64,000 nucleotides of DNA from Nephrocerus scutellatus (Eukaryota > Arthropoda > Insecta > Diptera > Pipunculidae): assembly GCA_947095585.1 (NCBI GenBank), contig OX352761.1:108611890-108675889 (forward strand), written 5' to 3'. Positions 1-11,501 of this stretch are shown in pieces. The notes under the pieces are model-generated. The model was not told the DNA's origin and did not search any database. It was given only the letters and a program-made list of their open reading frames with translations. Numbering within the stretch: position 1 is the first letter of the stretch; each line of letters begins with the position of its first letter. Made by a program: the position numbers and the translations under genes.

Positions 1-790
1 AGGAGGAAAAAGCTTGTATAAAATTAGCTGAGGAAATTCTATGAAATTCATTAAAAGTAGGTAACTTTGTATGAGTACACAGTGTGTGTGTGTTAATGTT
101 TGGTGCCGACATTTGCACAACAAACATAATAGGTGTTATTAAAGTTAAACGTCCACTTGCAATTTAGCTGAACAATTTCTAATCAGCAAAGAGAAGTACT
201 AAGAGAAGTGCGATTAAATTTCTTTGTTTGAGCTAACGTCGATTTTGCAAGCCGTTGCTCGTACAACACAATGAAAGCTTTATCTGGAACGAAATGTAAA
301 ACTTGGTAAAACCGAGTAAATAATGTATCTTTTAAACTTCGATAGGATCAAAACTACCCAAAATATGTAGAAGTTTGCTTAAAGTTAATGAGGTATAGCA
401 TAACCAGGCAAGACTACTCAAATTCGGGAGCTAAGTTATCATATAGGTATGTAAAAGTTTCTGGTCCATAGGACAGTGATCTTAAATGCAATCTTGATAG
501 CATGACTTAAAGTTAGAACGTTTTTTTTTTGCCCTTATCTCTTACTCACATTATCAAGAGGATATTATTACAGAAAATGGTTGATCCAAAGTGTACGAAA
601 GGAGGATCCCGGATGCCCTATAACAATGAGATAATCCAACACTACCATTCGCAAAAAATTCAGAACGCCATGATGCTTCGTCGGCGGATATGATACTACA
701 GGAACTTTCAGAGTTTATGAATTTTGACATTGGCAGCACTAACGATCTGAAAAAATTTACGGATTCTTACTTCCAAACCTCTCCAGTAGG
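1..790. other. No recognisable gene
   Basis: AT-rich DNA. On the plus strand a 57-codon open frame ends at a stop near 810 (roughly 641-812, containing the string DMILQELSEFMNFDIGS). I do not recognise it, and it has no start codon or splice context that I can defend. Nothing else is visible. Confidence 0.5.
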
Positions 791-1075
791 TAATAAATTG
801 ATTACCGCTTGAACAACGTTGGGAAATACCGAAAAGTACCGAAACCAAATTGAGTGTTGTTTGAAATTGGAATATCATTTTCGGTCAAAATAATACACCA
901 ACCACGGCAGCTGTGCGCAAGTTTGTGAAATTGGCATGCTAACTGATGACAGAAGAAATCCTCGTTCAGCGTACCCTGTCGAGACTATGCTGTTGCCAAA
1001 AAAGTGTGCACCTGAGCCTGAGAATCTAAACTCGCCGCAGATTTCTGCAAATTAACATTAGCCGCACTAGTTCAA
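791..1075 (+). pseudogene. DD41D-type mariner transposase, N-terminal fragment
   Basis: In broken frames the plus strand reads LEQRWEI, then NNTPTTAAVRKFVK, then LMTEEILVQR and finally RRRFLQINISRTS. These match in order the paired helix-turn-helix DNA-binding half of mariner transposases of the type seen complete at 28328 (compare LEQRWEILRHYF and HRRSQQLNISETS there). Stops and frameshifts occur throughout, and the catalytic half is absent: at about 1080 it gives way to an unrelated mariner in the opposite orientation. It is a dead DNA-transposon fragment with no expected protein product. Confidence 0.55.
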
Positions 1076-1082
1076 TATACTT

Positions 1083-1546
1083 TTAGTTCAATATACTTTT
1101 CCCAGCGATCTTCAAAAGCTTCGATACCCTGTTTATAGTGAGAATCGTCGAGCTCCTTAAAATAGCCATCAACCGTAGACTCCATCTGTTCATTGTTGGC
1201 AAATCGTTTTCCACCGAGCTATTTTTACAAGTTCGGAAACAGAAAATAATTCGAGGGGCTAAATCTGGCGAATAGGGTGCATGCGTAAGGAATTGGAACT
1301 TTAACTCTTTGATGTTGACCATCACGATGACGATGATGTGGGAACTGGTGCATTGTCTCGATGAAACAAAGCTATTTTCTTCGCACAAATGTGGCCATTT
1401 TTTTCTTGATTTCATCTTTCAAACGCAGCAATAAGTTCGCATAATACACGCCGTTGATTATTTTCCCCTTTCCGAAGATAATCAATGAGAATTATCCCAC
1501 GCGCATCCCAAAAAACTGACGTCATGACCTTGCCTGCAGAAGGAAC
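1083..1546 (-). pseudogene. DD34D mariner transposase, C-terminal fragment
   Basis: The minus strand encodes SAGKVMTSVFWDARGI, then IKELKFQFLTHAPYSPDLAP and a damaged C-terminus. These are signature strings of the catalytic half of classical (DD34D) mariner transposase, including the third-acid region SPDLAP. Two shifted frames are needed (one covers 1412-1546, one 1083-1415), and the DNA-binding half is missing. The second catalytic segment (HxDNAP-like) is garbled. The fragment abuts a plus-strand DD41D fragment on one side and a LINE fragment on the other. It is inactive; family assignment is good, subfamily (irritans or mauritiana) is not decided. Confidence 0.75.
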
Positions 1547-1547
1547 T

Positions 1548-1806
1548 ACAATCCAGGAGATGTGGTGGACGGGGATTGGTGTCTTACAAAAATCAGAATA
1601 AGACATTTATTACAGCTGTCATGCAAGTGCATCACGTGCTCAGGATAGGGTTTCTAGTCAGAAAAAGAATAAGAATTGGCAGTCGTAGAGATCGAAACGA
1701 AGAGAATGTTGCGTATCGAGTAATGCAACAATCTCATAGAATGCGGGCACTCGAAGATGAATATAAAGAGCTCAGAAGATATAAAAAAACAACCTATAAA
1801 AATTAA
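1548..1806 (+). pseudogene. RTE-like LINE (family A), endonuclease-RT linker fragment
   Basis: A 76-codon open frame (1576-1806) reads MVSYKNQNKTFITAVMQ and later VAYRVMQQSHRMRA and DEYKELRRY. The same segment occurs on the minus strand at about 16600-17010 (CRNARMQ-type reading YRAMQQSRRSQ, EYKELRRYEQ), inside a recognisable family A LINE copy, which identifies it as the linker between endonuclease and reverse transcriptase. It starts within a few bases of the mariner fragment at 1546, so the mariner probably inserted into, or recombined with, this LINE. No RT motifs are present. Confidence 0.6.
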
Positions 1807-1809
1807 AAT

Positions 1810-4800
1810 TTTTCATCTAAATTCTCTAATCGCAGAAATTGATATGGGAGCCCCTCGATCCTGGGCCATTTTTTTTTATTGTAGGAGAAAATCATCGAAA
1901 CGGACATTTGACATCAGATGTTAAAATTGAAAATGCTCAGATCATTTTATTCTGAGCACTTAGAGCACGCTCATACTCTGAGCAAATAAGAAACACGAAC
2001 AGTTATCTTGAGAACTCTTTGACTGCTCTGAACTAATTTATGAAAACGCGAAATGACAGAAAACTTGCGAAAACTTGTTGTTCCATCTGTAAATTGATAT
2101 CGACAACAAAAAACGACATCAATAAAAATAAAATTCAGTAAATAAAAAGAACTGGAGTTAAGCTTTGCTGAATTGTTTCATAAAATGTTCTCTCTAAACC
2201 GTCACAAACTTCTTTCCCTATTAAAATTTCAGAGTCCGAAGAATCACAGAGTTCCTTTTCTGTAGTAGTTTATACAATTTCAATACTCCACGGCATAGTT
2301 CGCTTAAAGCTTATCTTTTACTTTTTGTTCATCTTGTCGTATGAAATGTGGAATCACAATCAACCAGAACGTTTATTATTTAACATTTTATTATTGAAAT
2401 AAAATTCTCCATTGTTTTTATTAAACCTTTTGCTGTGTAATTTCAGAATCTTAGCTCTGTTTGTATCGTAGAAACATCATTATTAAAGCTCTTTGTAGAT
2501 TGGATGGACGAACTCAGTACCAACCTTTAGTAATTTGGCACAAAGCATTCATGTGGTATATTGCATTGTTCTAGCCAAGTCTAACTCACAACATACAAAA
2601 GTTAAAATATAAATTTGCATAATACAAGCGCATGTATTCCTTCAGTGAGATTTAAAACTTTACTTTTGCAGGCAAACGAAGCGTTATTCACTGTCTGTGC
2701 AATGTTTATGACATAAAAATCGCCAACTCACTGAACAAGAAGTAGAAAAATATAAAACTTTTCTAGAAAATAAATTTCATTTTTATCAACTTGAACTCAA
2801 CCTCGACCACTAAAATGCCCAGCTTCTACCATCCCTACCAATTTATACGTGCCACGCAGACCGAGTGGAAAATTGTAGTCATCCCTTATCGGTGTGGACA
2901 AAAAAGTTAGGTAGAAAGTTAATCAGAAAGAACAAATCTTCCAACTAAATTTAACAAAGAAGCTGCTCGGTTAGTTGGTCGATCCTTTGTACCTACACAC
3001 ACTCGTATACGCAACGAATTTAAAGTGGTATGAGAGTTATCTTTAAATAGTTAAGTTTTGAGTTTCAGTGTATAGAAACATTTTTCCCTGAATCCTTTAC
3101 TGCCACTCTTACTTGGGGATCTTTTTTCTTTTCAAATTTACGAACTGTAGAAGTTGCAGAGTATTTTCGAGAATATTTATGTGATTAGATTAGTAAAAAA
3201 TGTATCCCCATTGTGTGCGGCCCGACAGAATGAATGGGGCGACTTCGCATATAATTTCTGTTGTGCGTGACACTTTGGCACACTTGCCGTTAGCGTTAAT
3301 GTTACTTTAACTACACGTTCAGAGGTTGACTGCCTGCCGGCAGATGAATTTATTTTATTGCCGAATGAATGTGCAGATAATTGGATTGCAGCTTTGCACG
3401 AAAGATGATAAATTGCCCCACACCATTAAGCATTACCATCTATTTCTAAGGTGAATTCGTACTTCGTACATAACTGACAGAGTGCAAAACGTGCAAATGA
3501 TTTATTGTAATTTGAAATTGAATCTGAATTGCGTATTATTCCATTGTTTATGACAGAAGATGCCGTTTAGTTGGGCTTCAAAATTTAGTAGGCAATGTGC
3601 ATGGCATTATTTGTTTTTTAAAATAAATTAGAACTTGTAATAGCTGCGATATTTTTTTATGATTGCCACTAAAGTTGACATTTGTGTTTAGTATAGTTTG
3701 ACAAATTATCACCTCAAGATAAACAGTTTCACAGCATATATAGTAACTGTTTCTGTAAGTCAAATAAGGGGCCAACATTATAGTTATCTAAACAAACTCT
3801 AGATCCGTTCAAAGAAGTAGCAGCGAACTTAGTTCTTATTCTTAGCAGAATAAGCTCCAGTGCATTTGAGATGGTAAGGGCAACGCAGGAAATCAAACCG
3901 CAAGACATGGCTGCGGTTTTGTTCCATTGTTCCAGTTATATCTTCCCTTTATACTAACAGATTTCATGCGGAGACTGTCAAAGTCTCGACCCATTTTTTC
4001 TATTATCCTTTTCCGATATTCTATTATGTTACAGAGAGTTGTCATTTGAAAAAATTAAAAACTGTAATACACAAATGAAATCACATTTACTGTAGATCGA
4101 CTTTAATTTAAATCCCCCCTCGTATACTGTTCAATCCGTGCACAAAAAACATCCTCGTTTGTAGATACTAGTGGCATAATCAACATAAAATCACAATCTA
4201 CATCGTCATTGCACCATTACGTGGAAAAACAACAATTGGCAATGAGAGTGAATTTTTCTCTTTATTACAAAATTTCTATTGAAATGTAAAATTTCTAACC
4301 AAACAACACAAATAAACGAAAAAACTCATCCGTATTTTCTATTTGGCTTGTCTGCCACCATATGTTAACCTCCCTCATGAAACATCCTTGAATATGCCAG
4401 CAAAAAAAGAACTGTCACAGACGTAAATAGCCATGCCGACATTTTTACATATCAGAATTAGTATTTCGTTATTTCATACAATCTGACCTCTATGTCTGGT
4501 CGTTGTCTGCGGTTGTATCCTTCATTTAATATTATCCCTACTTGTGTGGTGTGTGGGAGCTGGGAAAAACACAGGAAACAGCTTGGTGGTTTCGTATTTA
4601 GATGTGGGAATTATCCATTTGGATTTTTTTTATTTTTAAATAAATACGAAAATCCCTTTATATGCTATATGTTCGGTACACATCGGCTGCGTCATTGAAT
4701 TTAAAAAACAAAGATAAGGAAGATAAGTTAAAGTAAATAAATAAGTGACTCCAATCAACATAAAGCAAAGCTTTTAAATTAAAAGAGTCTTACTCTTAAT

Positions 4801-4865
4801 AATGAATCTCATTTTCAAATTGATAAAGTTAATATAGAGAATTTAAAAAGCATACATTCTTTAAG
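1810..4865. other. No recognisable gene
   Basis: AT-rich intergenic DNA of about 3 kb. Both strands carry only short open frames of low complexity (for example a 66-codon frame at 3578-3778 minus and a 68-codon frame at 4492-4698 plus), none resembling a known domain. No RNA gene or clear repeat is seen. Confidence 0.5.
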
Positions 4866-4867
4866 CG

Positions 4868-5812
4868 ATTATTGAATCAAAAAAAAAAAATCCTTATAAT
4901 GCTCCAAGCGTGGCCGTTACGGAAATGGAGGAGAAAAGAGGAGATGTCTATGAGCTTGTGTTTTGAATGCCTGTGGATCATAGTGATGTGGAAAGACTGA
5001 GCTTGGCAGAACATTCCACATACGTATTGTACGGGTGAAGAACGAATCTCTGAACTAAAGTGTACGTCCGAAGATGGGCTTGAGGGTAAACTGCTATACA
5101 TTGAGGGCGCCACGAGTATTGCGGTTGAATTCAAGGAGAGGTGGCACGTAACTTTTTCTATTTCTCTTGAACACCGCTGGTGGACGAAGCTGTTAAAATA
5201 GTGGCAAGCAGGAAACGTTCCTGCGGTGTTCAAGCGAATCTATTGATTTCGCAATGTCTTCGTCACTGATAAGTTTTGTAAGTGCAGGGTTTTGTATTCT
5301 ATCTAGCTGATGCAAGGTAGTTTTAGGTGCACCAGACCAGGTATGACTATTGTACTCAAGTTTAGGGCAAATAAAAGCCTTGTAGATAGTATCCAAATCA
5401 GAGATAGTGAAAAATTTCTTACACCGGGTTAGAAAACATTTCGCAGCATTTTTGACGACGGCGAATATGTGGTCATTCCAACGAAGCTTGTCGTTAACGC
5501 TAGGTAGGTTTCCTAGATGCAAGTGTCATTTATGGATATTGGCTTTGGATTTAAGATTCGCTTAGATGGGAGGACACAGCATTGGGTTTTGGAAGCGTTA
5601 AATTCTACTCGATTGTTTTCACCTCATTTTACTATGCTGTCGAGGTCAGAATATAACGTGCTTAACATACGTAGTTGCTGAGTTCCACGTGAGAGGTGAA
5701 TGGACGTTCGTCAAACATATATGAATAGCTGAGATAGCTGTCGTCAGCGAAAAAATGAATTGGATTAGAAGTCACAGATAAGAGATCATTAAGAATAAAA
5801 GAACCCATGAAA
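4868..5812 (-). pseudogene. CR1/Jockey-like LINE (family D), RT 3' half to 3' end
   Basis: Minus-strand reading gives FILNDLLSVTSNPI followed by FFADD (the catalytic RT box, normally Y/FADD) near 5730-5800. Next come the thumb and C-terminal region VNDKLRWNDHIF, TRCKKFF, YKAFICPKLEYNSHTW and LEHRRNVSCLPLF, then a frame change into the last ORF part (FNSFVHQRCSREIE). It ends near an A-rich stretch at 4880-4892, consistent with a LINE 3' end. Frameshifts separate the pieces and the fingers and endonuclease are missing, so this is a 5'-truncated dead copy. Related copies occur at 22370, 44690, 47140, 50120, 52021 and 58190. Confidence 0.8.
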
Positions 5813-5965
5813 TTTTTTCATGGAAATGCTCTAATAGGAGTTACATATGTTTGTACCGGGAAATTTGGAAAATAATAATATTAGAGCCCCTTAACTTCAA
5901 ATTTCAATGAAAAACGGGATAATTTTTAATGGGCAAATGATATCGGCACCGCTCGGCCGCAGGGG

Positions 5966-6215
5966 CCGATCACTCCAAAAATTGTACAAATAGGTTTGGC
6001 CATCAGTAATACACATGCGCTTAAATTTTGAAGAAAATCGTGTTAATTTAAAAAAAATGTATATATGGGCACACCTCGTGCTTTATGGCCCAATCACTCC
6101 AAAACTGTTAAAAAAAAGTTTGTCCATCGGAGATACACATGTATTTAAAATTTGTAGAAAATCGGGCTAATTTTTTTAAAAAAAAATTATCAAGTCTCGA
6201 TCACTCCAAATGCTC
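5966..6215. repeat. Degenerate tandem repeat, period about 107-124 bp
   Basis: The word GATCACTCCAAA recurs as GATCACTCC at 5968, AATCACTCC at 6092 and GATCACTCC at 6199. The intervening sequence is also similar between units (GTTTGGCCATC / GTTTGTCCATC, then ATACACATG, then GAAAATCGxG). Two full units and the start of a third lie immediately upstream of a degraded Tc1/mariner transposase, so this may be the sub-terminal repeat region of that element. Confidence 0.65.
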
Positions 6216-6224
6216 GTTTGAATA

Positions 6225-7060
6225 TCAACGCAGATTCCCAATGCGTCGCGTTCCTGATGCAAGTGTATATAAAAATATTCAAAGAAGACTGCGAGATGCT
6301 GTAACAACATCCAAAACGCGGGCGGATCCGCATTCAGTCTCACCAAGTCATTTGGATGTCGACGAAGAAATAATTAGTAATATAACAGCAAAACCATCTA
6401 TTAGCATAAGGCGACTCGCGAATTCATCAACTACTGCACAAGGAGCATCTTCATCCATAACATGCAACACCCATTCAAAAACTATTACCAATGGATCACC
6501 ATAAAGGATTGAAGTTTTCCAATTGGTTGATTGAAAGGAATTTTGACAATGATAGTTTTGTAAAACGTATTCTATGGACGGATGAATCTCATTTCTCAAG
6601 AGATGGCATAACAAACTTTCACAATTTTAAACACGTGGGCTACTGAAAATCCTCATTTGACAAAACAAACATAATTTCAGCAACGCTTCAGTTCAGTTTA
6701 CACTAAAGTAGGTAATTGGCGATAATTAAATTGGACCATTCATATTACGAGTACCATCGACATTAAATAGTGACCGTTATTTACAATTTTAACAAAACGA
6801 TTTACACATCACCTTGATGATATTCCTAATTTAAGTAGATTCATGCACACATACCAACATAATGGTGCACCCAGAAAATTATCCAAATAATTGGATTGAA
6901 AAATGGTACAATTCATTGGCATGCAAGATCCCCCGATCTAACTGTATTAGATTTATATGATATATATGGGGAACGATGAAGGCGCTTATTGTATACTCCA
7001 AAGAAATTGAAACAAAAGAAGAACTAATACAACGAATAAGAATGTTTTAAAATTGGCCTG
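6225..7060 (+). pseudogene. Tc1/mariner-superfamily transposase relic
   Basis: The plus strand reads RRFPMRRVPDASVYKNIQRR and RDAVTT (helix-turn-helix region), then ISIRRLAN. After a frame change come WLIERNFDNDSFVKRILW and TDESHFSRDGITNFHN, where TDE is the first catalytic Asp, and finally SPDLTVLDLYDI with KALIYSKEIETKEELIQRI-like remains of the C-terminus. This order matches the insect DDE_3-type transposases with the SPDLTPLDFFLWG box. Several stops and frameshifts occur, and the second Asp segment is reduced to HQHNGAPRK-like remains near 6855-6875. Inactive. Exact D-D spacing cannot be counted reliably because of indels. Confidence 0.65.
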
Positions 7061-7064
7061 GAAT

Positions 7065-7800
7065 AATAATAATTAAGTAAAAATATATTAAAAGAACCAA
7101 AACGATTAAAATCCAATTAAATTATACAGCATGAGCCAGTCAGCTGTAGAAATGTTTGAATAACTTATTTGTCGCCTTAGCAGTGAAAGATATTAAGCAT
7201 CTGTTATCATTGAACTGCGTCAAGTGCAAAACATTCCTTCCACCCTTCATGGCTTTCGATGCTCCATTATACCGCTTCTTTGACAGTTCAAGTACAACAC
7301 AATAAATTCAACAGAAGACAACTCAGCGAATTGCTTGAGTGTGAAATAATGTACACATCTTGTCAGATGCAGAACACTGTACACAAAGAGATACTCAATT
7401 CCTGCCTTTGTCTAACGCACAGCAAAAGTAAAGTAAATACGATAATATTAGATTTTCGTCAGAATGTTTATTTGAATGTTGCTTTGCAACGTTCGCGGAG
7501 TCTGTTTATCTTTATTCTATGTCTGACTAGCGCCTCTGACTCCGTGTTTTTGAATACAAAATCAATTAAAGGAGTGTCATATGGTACCTTTATTTACATT
7601 TTTAAAGATAACTTCAGGCGTTAAAAGATGCTTCTGCATTTATGCCAACAAATTATTGTATAAATCGGTAGACAGACTATTAAAAACAAAGCAATGATAT
7701 TACTACGAGGTTTTTTTTTTAAAAAAAAAGGTGCCATCTGATCAAATTTTGAACATACTTCAGACTCCATCTTTGATCAATCGGTGTATCAGACCAGTCC
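7065..7800. other. No recognisable gene
   Basis: AT-rich. A 121-codon open frame at 7259-7624 (plus) has no domain I recognise and no splice or translation context. A run of T followed by A at 7711-7729 forms a simple potential hairpin. Confidence 0.4.
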
Positions 7801-7808
7801 GCATACTA

Positions 7809-8765
7809 CAGGGTTTTTCAATAAGAGCACTTCAACTTTTTTTTTGAATAAAACACAAACTGTTCGACTTTTGAACTAACTTTTTTTTATTAACGAATTT
7901 GAACATATACATATGATACATTTAAGTATGAAACTCGATTTCTTTTGCCTTTTGCATGACCACCGCGTGCACGTTTTACGAAGTCCAATCTTTGAACCCA
8001 ATTTTCGACCACTCTTTCGCATAAATCGGCCGAAATTCCAGCAATTTCACGTTTAATATTGGCTCTGAGCTCTTGCAACGTCGCCGGCTTATTGGCATAG
8101 ACCAATGACTTCACATAACCCCAAAGAAAATAATCTAGAGGTGTCAAATCACACGAGCGCGGCGGCCACTGGACGGGCCCATTTCGCGAAATAACACGCT
8201 CATCGAACTTAGTCTTCAATAACGCGATTGTATCGTGTGCTGTGTGGCATGTGGCCCCGTCCTGCTGAAACCACATGTCGTCCAAGTCCATTCCATTCAA
8301 TTGCGGCCAAAAAAAATCGTTTATCATATCGCGGTACCGATTTCCATTAACAGTAACGTGGCGATCGTTATCGTCGATGAAAAAATATGGCCCAATGACG
8401 CCGCCGGCATGTAATCCGCACCAAACAGTGACTTTTTCGGGATGCAACGGTGCCTCATGAATCACGTGTGGGTTGCTTTCTGCCCCGTAACGCATATTTT
8501 GCTTGTTGACAAATCCTTCTAGCCAAAAGTGAGCCTCATCGCTGAAGATGATTTTTCGGTGAAAAATGCTCTTAAAGTAGCGGCAACAGAACGATTATTT
8601 TGATAAAAAATTTGCACGATTTGCAATCGCTGTTCACATGTGTAGCGTTCCATGATGAAATGTATACTAATAAAGTTTCCAAATGACAAAAGAACAATAA
8701 AAAATATGGCGTCGTTCGCCGTCCCTATCGGAGAAAAGTTGAAGCGCACCTGTTGAAACACCCGA
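7809..8765 (-). mobile_element. Internally deleted DD41D mariner with both terminal inverted repeats
   Basis: A 957-bp element. Left end CAGGGTTTTTCAATAAGAGC and right end (reverse complement) TCGGGTGTTTCAACAGGTGC continue into CTTCAACTTTT; over 31 bp I count 25 matches. TA dinucleotides at 7807-7808 and 8766-8767 are consistent with the TA target duplication of Tc1/mariner elements. The gene inside is transcribed on the minus strand. Size is short of the usual 1.2-1.3 kb because the coding region has lost its middle. Confidence 0.85.
7890..8652 (-). pseudogene. DD41D mariner transposase with internal deletion
   Basis: Translation begins at MERYTCEQRLQIVQIFYQNN (start near 8652), the first helix-turn-helix. 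After about 30 residues it jumps directly into FHRKIIFSDEAHFWLEGFVN in a different frame. Roughly 130 residues of DNA-binding domain and linker are therefore lost, with a frameshift at the join. The catalytic part is otherwise well kept: first Asp in FSDEAHF, second in FQQDGATCH, third in LDYFLWG. I count 41 residues between the second and third Asp (DD41D pattern). It runs to a natural-looking C-terminus (201 codons open from 8495 to 7890). A catalytic domain without its binding domain should not transpose. Confidence 0.85.
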
Positions 8766-8825
8766 TATTACCACTATTCAATGAATGGTTTAAACTGGAT
8801 AACATGACATCTGTTCGAAATCGGG

Positions 8826-8893
8826 AGTGGGGTCAGATGATTTTTTCAGGAGGTCAGAACCGGACTCCGGTTGAAAAATCAAATATGATGAGA
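8826..8893 (+). pseudogene. Family A LINE 3' tail remnant
   Basis: The sequence GGTCAGAACCGGACTCCGGTT followed by AAATATGATGAGATGATGATT matches the 3' terminus of family A (compare 57895-57940, CCGGACCCCGGTTGTAGAG then AAATATGATGATGATG). It is about 70 bp long, immediately beyond the DD41D mariner, and has only extreme 3' sequence and the GAT-type tail. Confidence 0.6.
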
Positions 8894-8899
8894 TGATGA

Positions 8900-10885
8900 T
8901 TAGAAGCTATATATGCTTTGCAAGAACTTTGTATGGTCGACATTGATGGCCCAAACAAAGCAGAAAAGTAATTGTGCTGTGGTACAGGGCACTTTTCTAT
9001 TCGCAGATGAAGTCTAGGCTCATGTTCTGCGCCAAGAAACTTGGCTATTATCGAGTGTTTGGGATGAGGAATGTAAGCAGCTCAAAACCCCTTAATTGTA
9101 ATTTATTAATTCATAAATAACCACGTCGCCTATTTGAGGGGGCTTGCGGTACACTCTAAATTACCCGAAATTAATTTTAATTTTGTGTAAACAAGAAATT
9201 TAAACTAAGTAAGAATGTAAAAAACTGTAACACCCGCATGCCGTACCACAATTATTATCAATGTGTTGTGTAAGCAAAATTTGAAAATTCACCCTAAAAC
9301 AGTCGACGTGGTTAGCCGTCCCTCCAACAAAATGAACCTAAGAGAATTCACTTTAATTGGCGCGTGTTCGGCACGGCACACGCAACTTTTCACATTTGCA
9401 TATTTTTAATTAAGAATACCAATAAAACCCCGTTAAACGTGCAACATCATAGAACATAGTTATTAGTCATAGCCCGAATCCCAAGTGTGTCTGTTGTCTT
9501 CGGGTTGTGCCCGGTCAAAAGCCTTCTTGGGTTGTCGGGTTAAAATATTGCGGTGGAGTGCGAAACAAAAAACAAACAAATAAAAATAAACAAAAAAAGG
9601 TTGAGGAAATTTTAGACAAACAACGCCATTACCATGACGGAATTAAGCCACTAAGTGTACACTAAGTACACCAGAAATGTTTACAGATGTTAACAGGGTA
9701 AAGCATGACTGTAATTGCACTAAATATTAATCATTATCATTGTGATTGTCACCATTATCGTCACAGATTTGCACCCAATTATAAGGAGTACAAGGTGGAG
9801 GTGTATAGTAACCAAAAGCGTAGCATAGGAACTACATTGCATGAGTAAACACGACGCGTGTACTTCTCTAAGTAATATTAATTATATTTTAATAAGTTAC
9901 AGTACCCAAACCGTCGTCTAGATCAAAATTTCCAGCTAAATTGAATTTTTGTTGTAGCAATTAAGAGAAGGATTTTGCATGTCTCGTCTGTCTTTTCAAT
10001 GAAAATTTAAATTTTTTATTGCCCGCGATGGGATTTAATTTTTTCCGGTTTTATGTGATTTTGTAATAACTTTACCGACTGGCAGTAATGGTTTTTTGGT
10101 ATCCTTTCATAACCAATATAAAGGGTTTTTCAATATGGAAATAACATAACACAACATAAAATAAGTTTCGGCGCTTTAAATGATCAGAAGGCTTCGGTTC
10201 AGATAGTAAAAAAATTTAAGGGTGCGCTTGTATTAAAATACAAAATGGTTGAGTCACTATTGAAAAACAATTTATAAGTTAATTATTTCTATTCTATCGA
10301 GTGACGTTTCGAATATGTATCGGAAGCGACGTTGTTGTTCTCCTAACAATATTAATATTACAGGCATTTCTCTTATATGCTATATATTTTTAGAAAGTTT
10401 TTTCTCAGACGTTAGATATTCTCCAGCTTTTCATCGCACTGTTAACAAAACTTACGGTACGCTTTTGCGATCTGCCAAATCCTTGAATTAAACATTTTTA
10501 TTCATATGTATGTATTTATAATAAGAGTCGATTGGTCCACAAATCATAAGCATAAAATCGAACCAGAAAGGCCAACAATGTGATTTTATCCGCTGAAAGA
10601 TTTTTGAAATCAAGGTATACTAAAGCGTTTGTAAATGTGGCGGACATAAACATTTTCCATTTCACACCCTCACGTAGGAGAAATTGTCCGATAACCATCC
10701 TCCACCTGTCAATAATACACCTTGAAAATTTTATAAAAATCGGTTGATAAATGTGAGTTTCTATAAACAACAACCGCACAAATTATCATTTTTATTTATA
10801 TCTATGCATACATACTCTACTATCTTAACAAGTTAATTTATTACTACTTATGAATTGTACAGTCCGTGAACTAGAACAGTAAAGA
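8900..10885. other. No recognisable gene
   Basis: About 2 kb of AT-rich DNA. Minus-strand open frame 10516-10779 (87 codons) is hydrophobic and K/F-rich by composition, with no domain recognised. No repeat or RNA gene seen. Confidence 0.45.
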
Positions 10886-10889
10886 GAGC

Positions 10890-11475
10890 GAGGACAGCAC
10901 AAGGCGTGGAAGTTCTACACAAAGAGTCCGCGGTATGACGCAATATACACCGGGTTGACTATACTGCGAAGACAAAGAGAGTAATCTGATCGCCGATCTC
11001 AAAGGCATCTTCGAGCGATGGGAAGAGCATCTTTCATGAGTTGCTTAATGGCCAGCTGACTGAGAAATTATAGGCTACACCAATGACCGAAGACCACAAT
11101 ATCCTGCCGCCATCAAGCATAGACGAAGTTAGCAGAGCGATAAATCGGCTCAAAACTAAGAAGGCCCTGGGATCAGATGGGATCCCAGCGAAGCTGCTCT
11201 ATCCGAATCACTATCAAGCCTATTAAACATCTATAACGGGCTCTGACATGGGGATGGACTGGCCTGCAACCTCTTCAACCTGGCGTTGGAGAAAACGATC
11301 CGAGACTCTGACGTAACGAAGAGAGAAGCAATCCTCTATAAATCCATTCAGATATACTATAGTCTGTCAAGACCCTTCAAATCCAGGAACTTAATCATAA
11401 CATCCCAGCTGCTGCTATATAAGACAATGCTCATACCAGTACTTACACATGGATCCGAGATTTGGATGCTTTGGC
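10890..11475 (+). pseudogene. Family A LINE, reverse transcriptase fragments with internal deletions
   Basis: Plus-strand reading shows LNGQLTEKL and MTEDHNILPP, then IDEVSRAINRLKTKKALGSD and GIPAKLL (start of the RT fingers). It jumps to GLACNLFNLALEKTIRDSDV (palm), then YKSIQI, and jumps again to YYSLSRPFKSRNLI and LTHGSEIWML (post-RT region). The second jump removes exactly the stretch that should hold the catalytic Y/FADD box, and an earlier one removes the first palm Asp (DFKAAYD in the 32.8 kb copy). The last 119 bp (11355-11473) are identical, in inverse orientation, to 12298-12416. Dead copy. Confidence 0.8.
11355..11473. repeat. Arm 1 of a perfect 119-bp inverted repeat
   Basis: Base-by-base comparison of this segment with the reverse complement of 12298-12416 gives 119 of 119 matches. 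It covers the coding region YYSLSRPFK to GSEIWML of family A. Homology stops sharply at both ends: upstream codons read KSIQI here and SNKA in arm 2; downstream WQSM here and CKNH in arm 2. Confidence 0.9.
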
Positions 11476-11501
11476 AAAGTATGGCACCAATGACTCATCT
11501 A

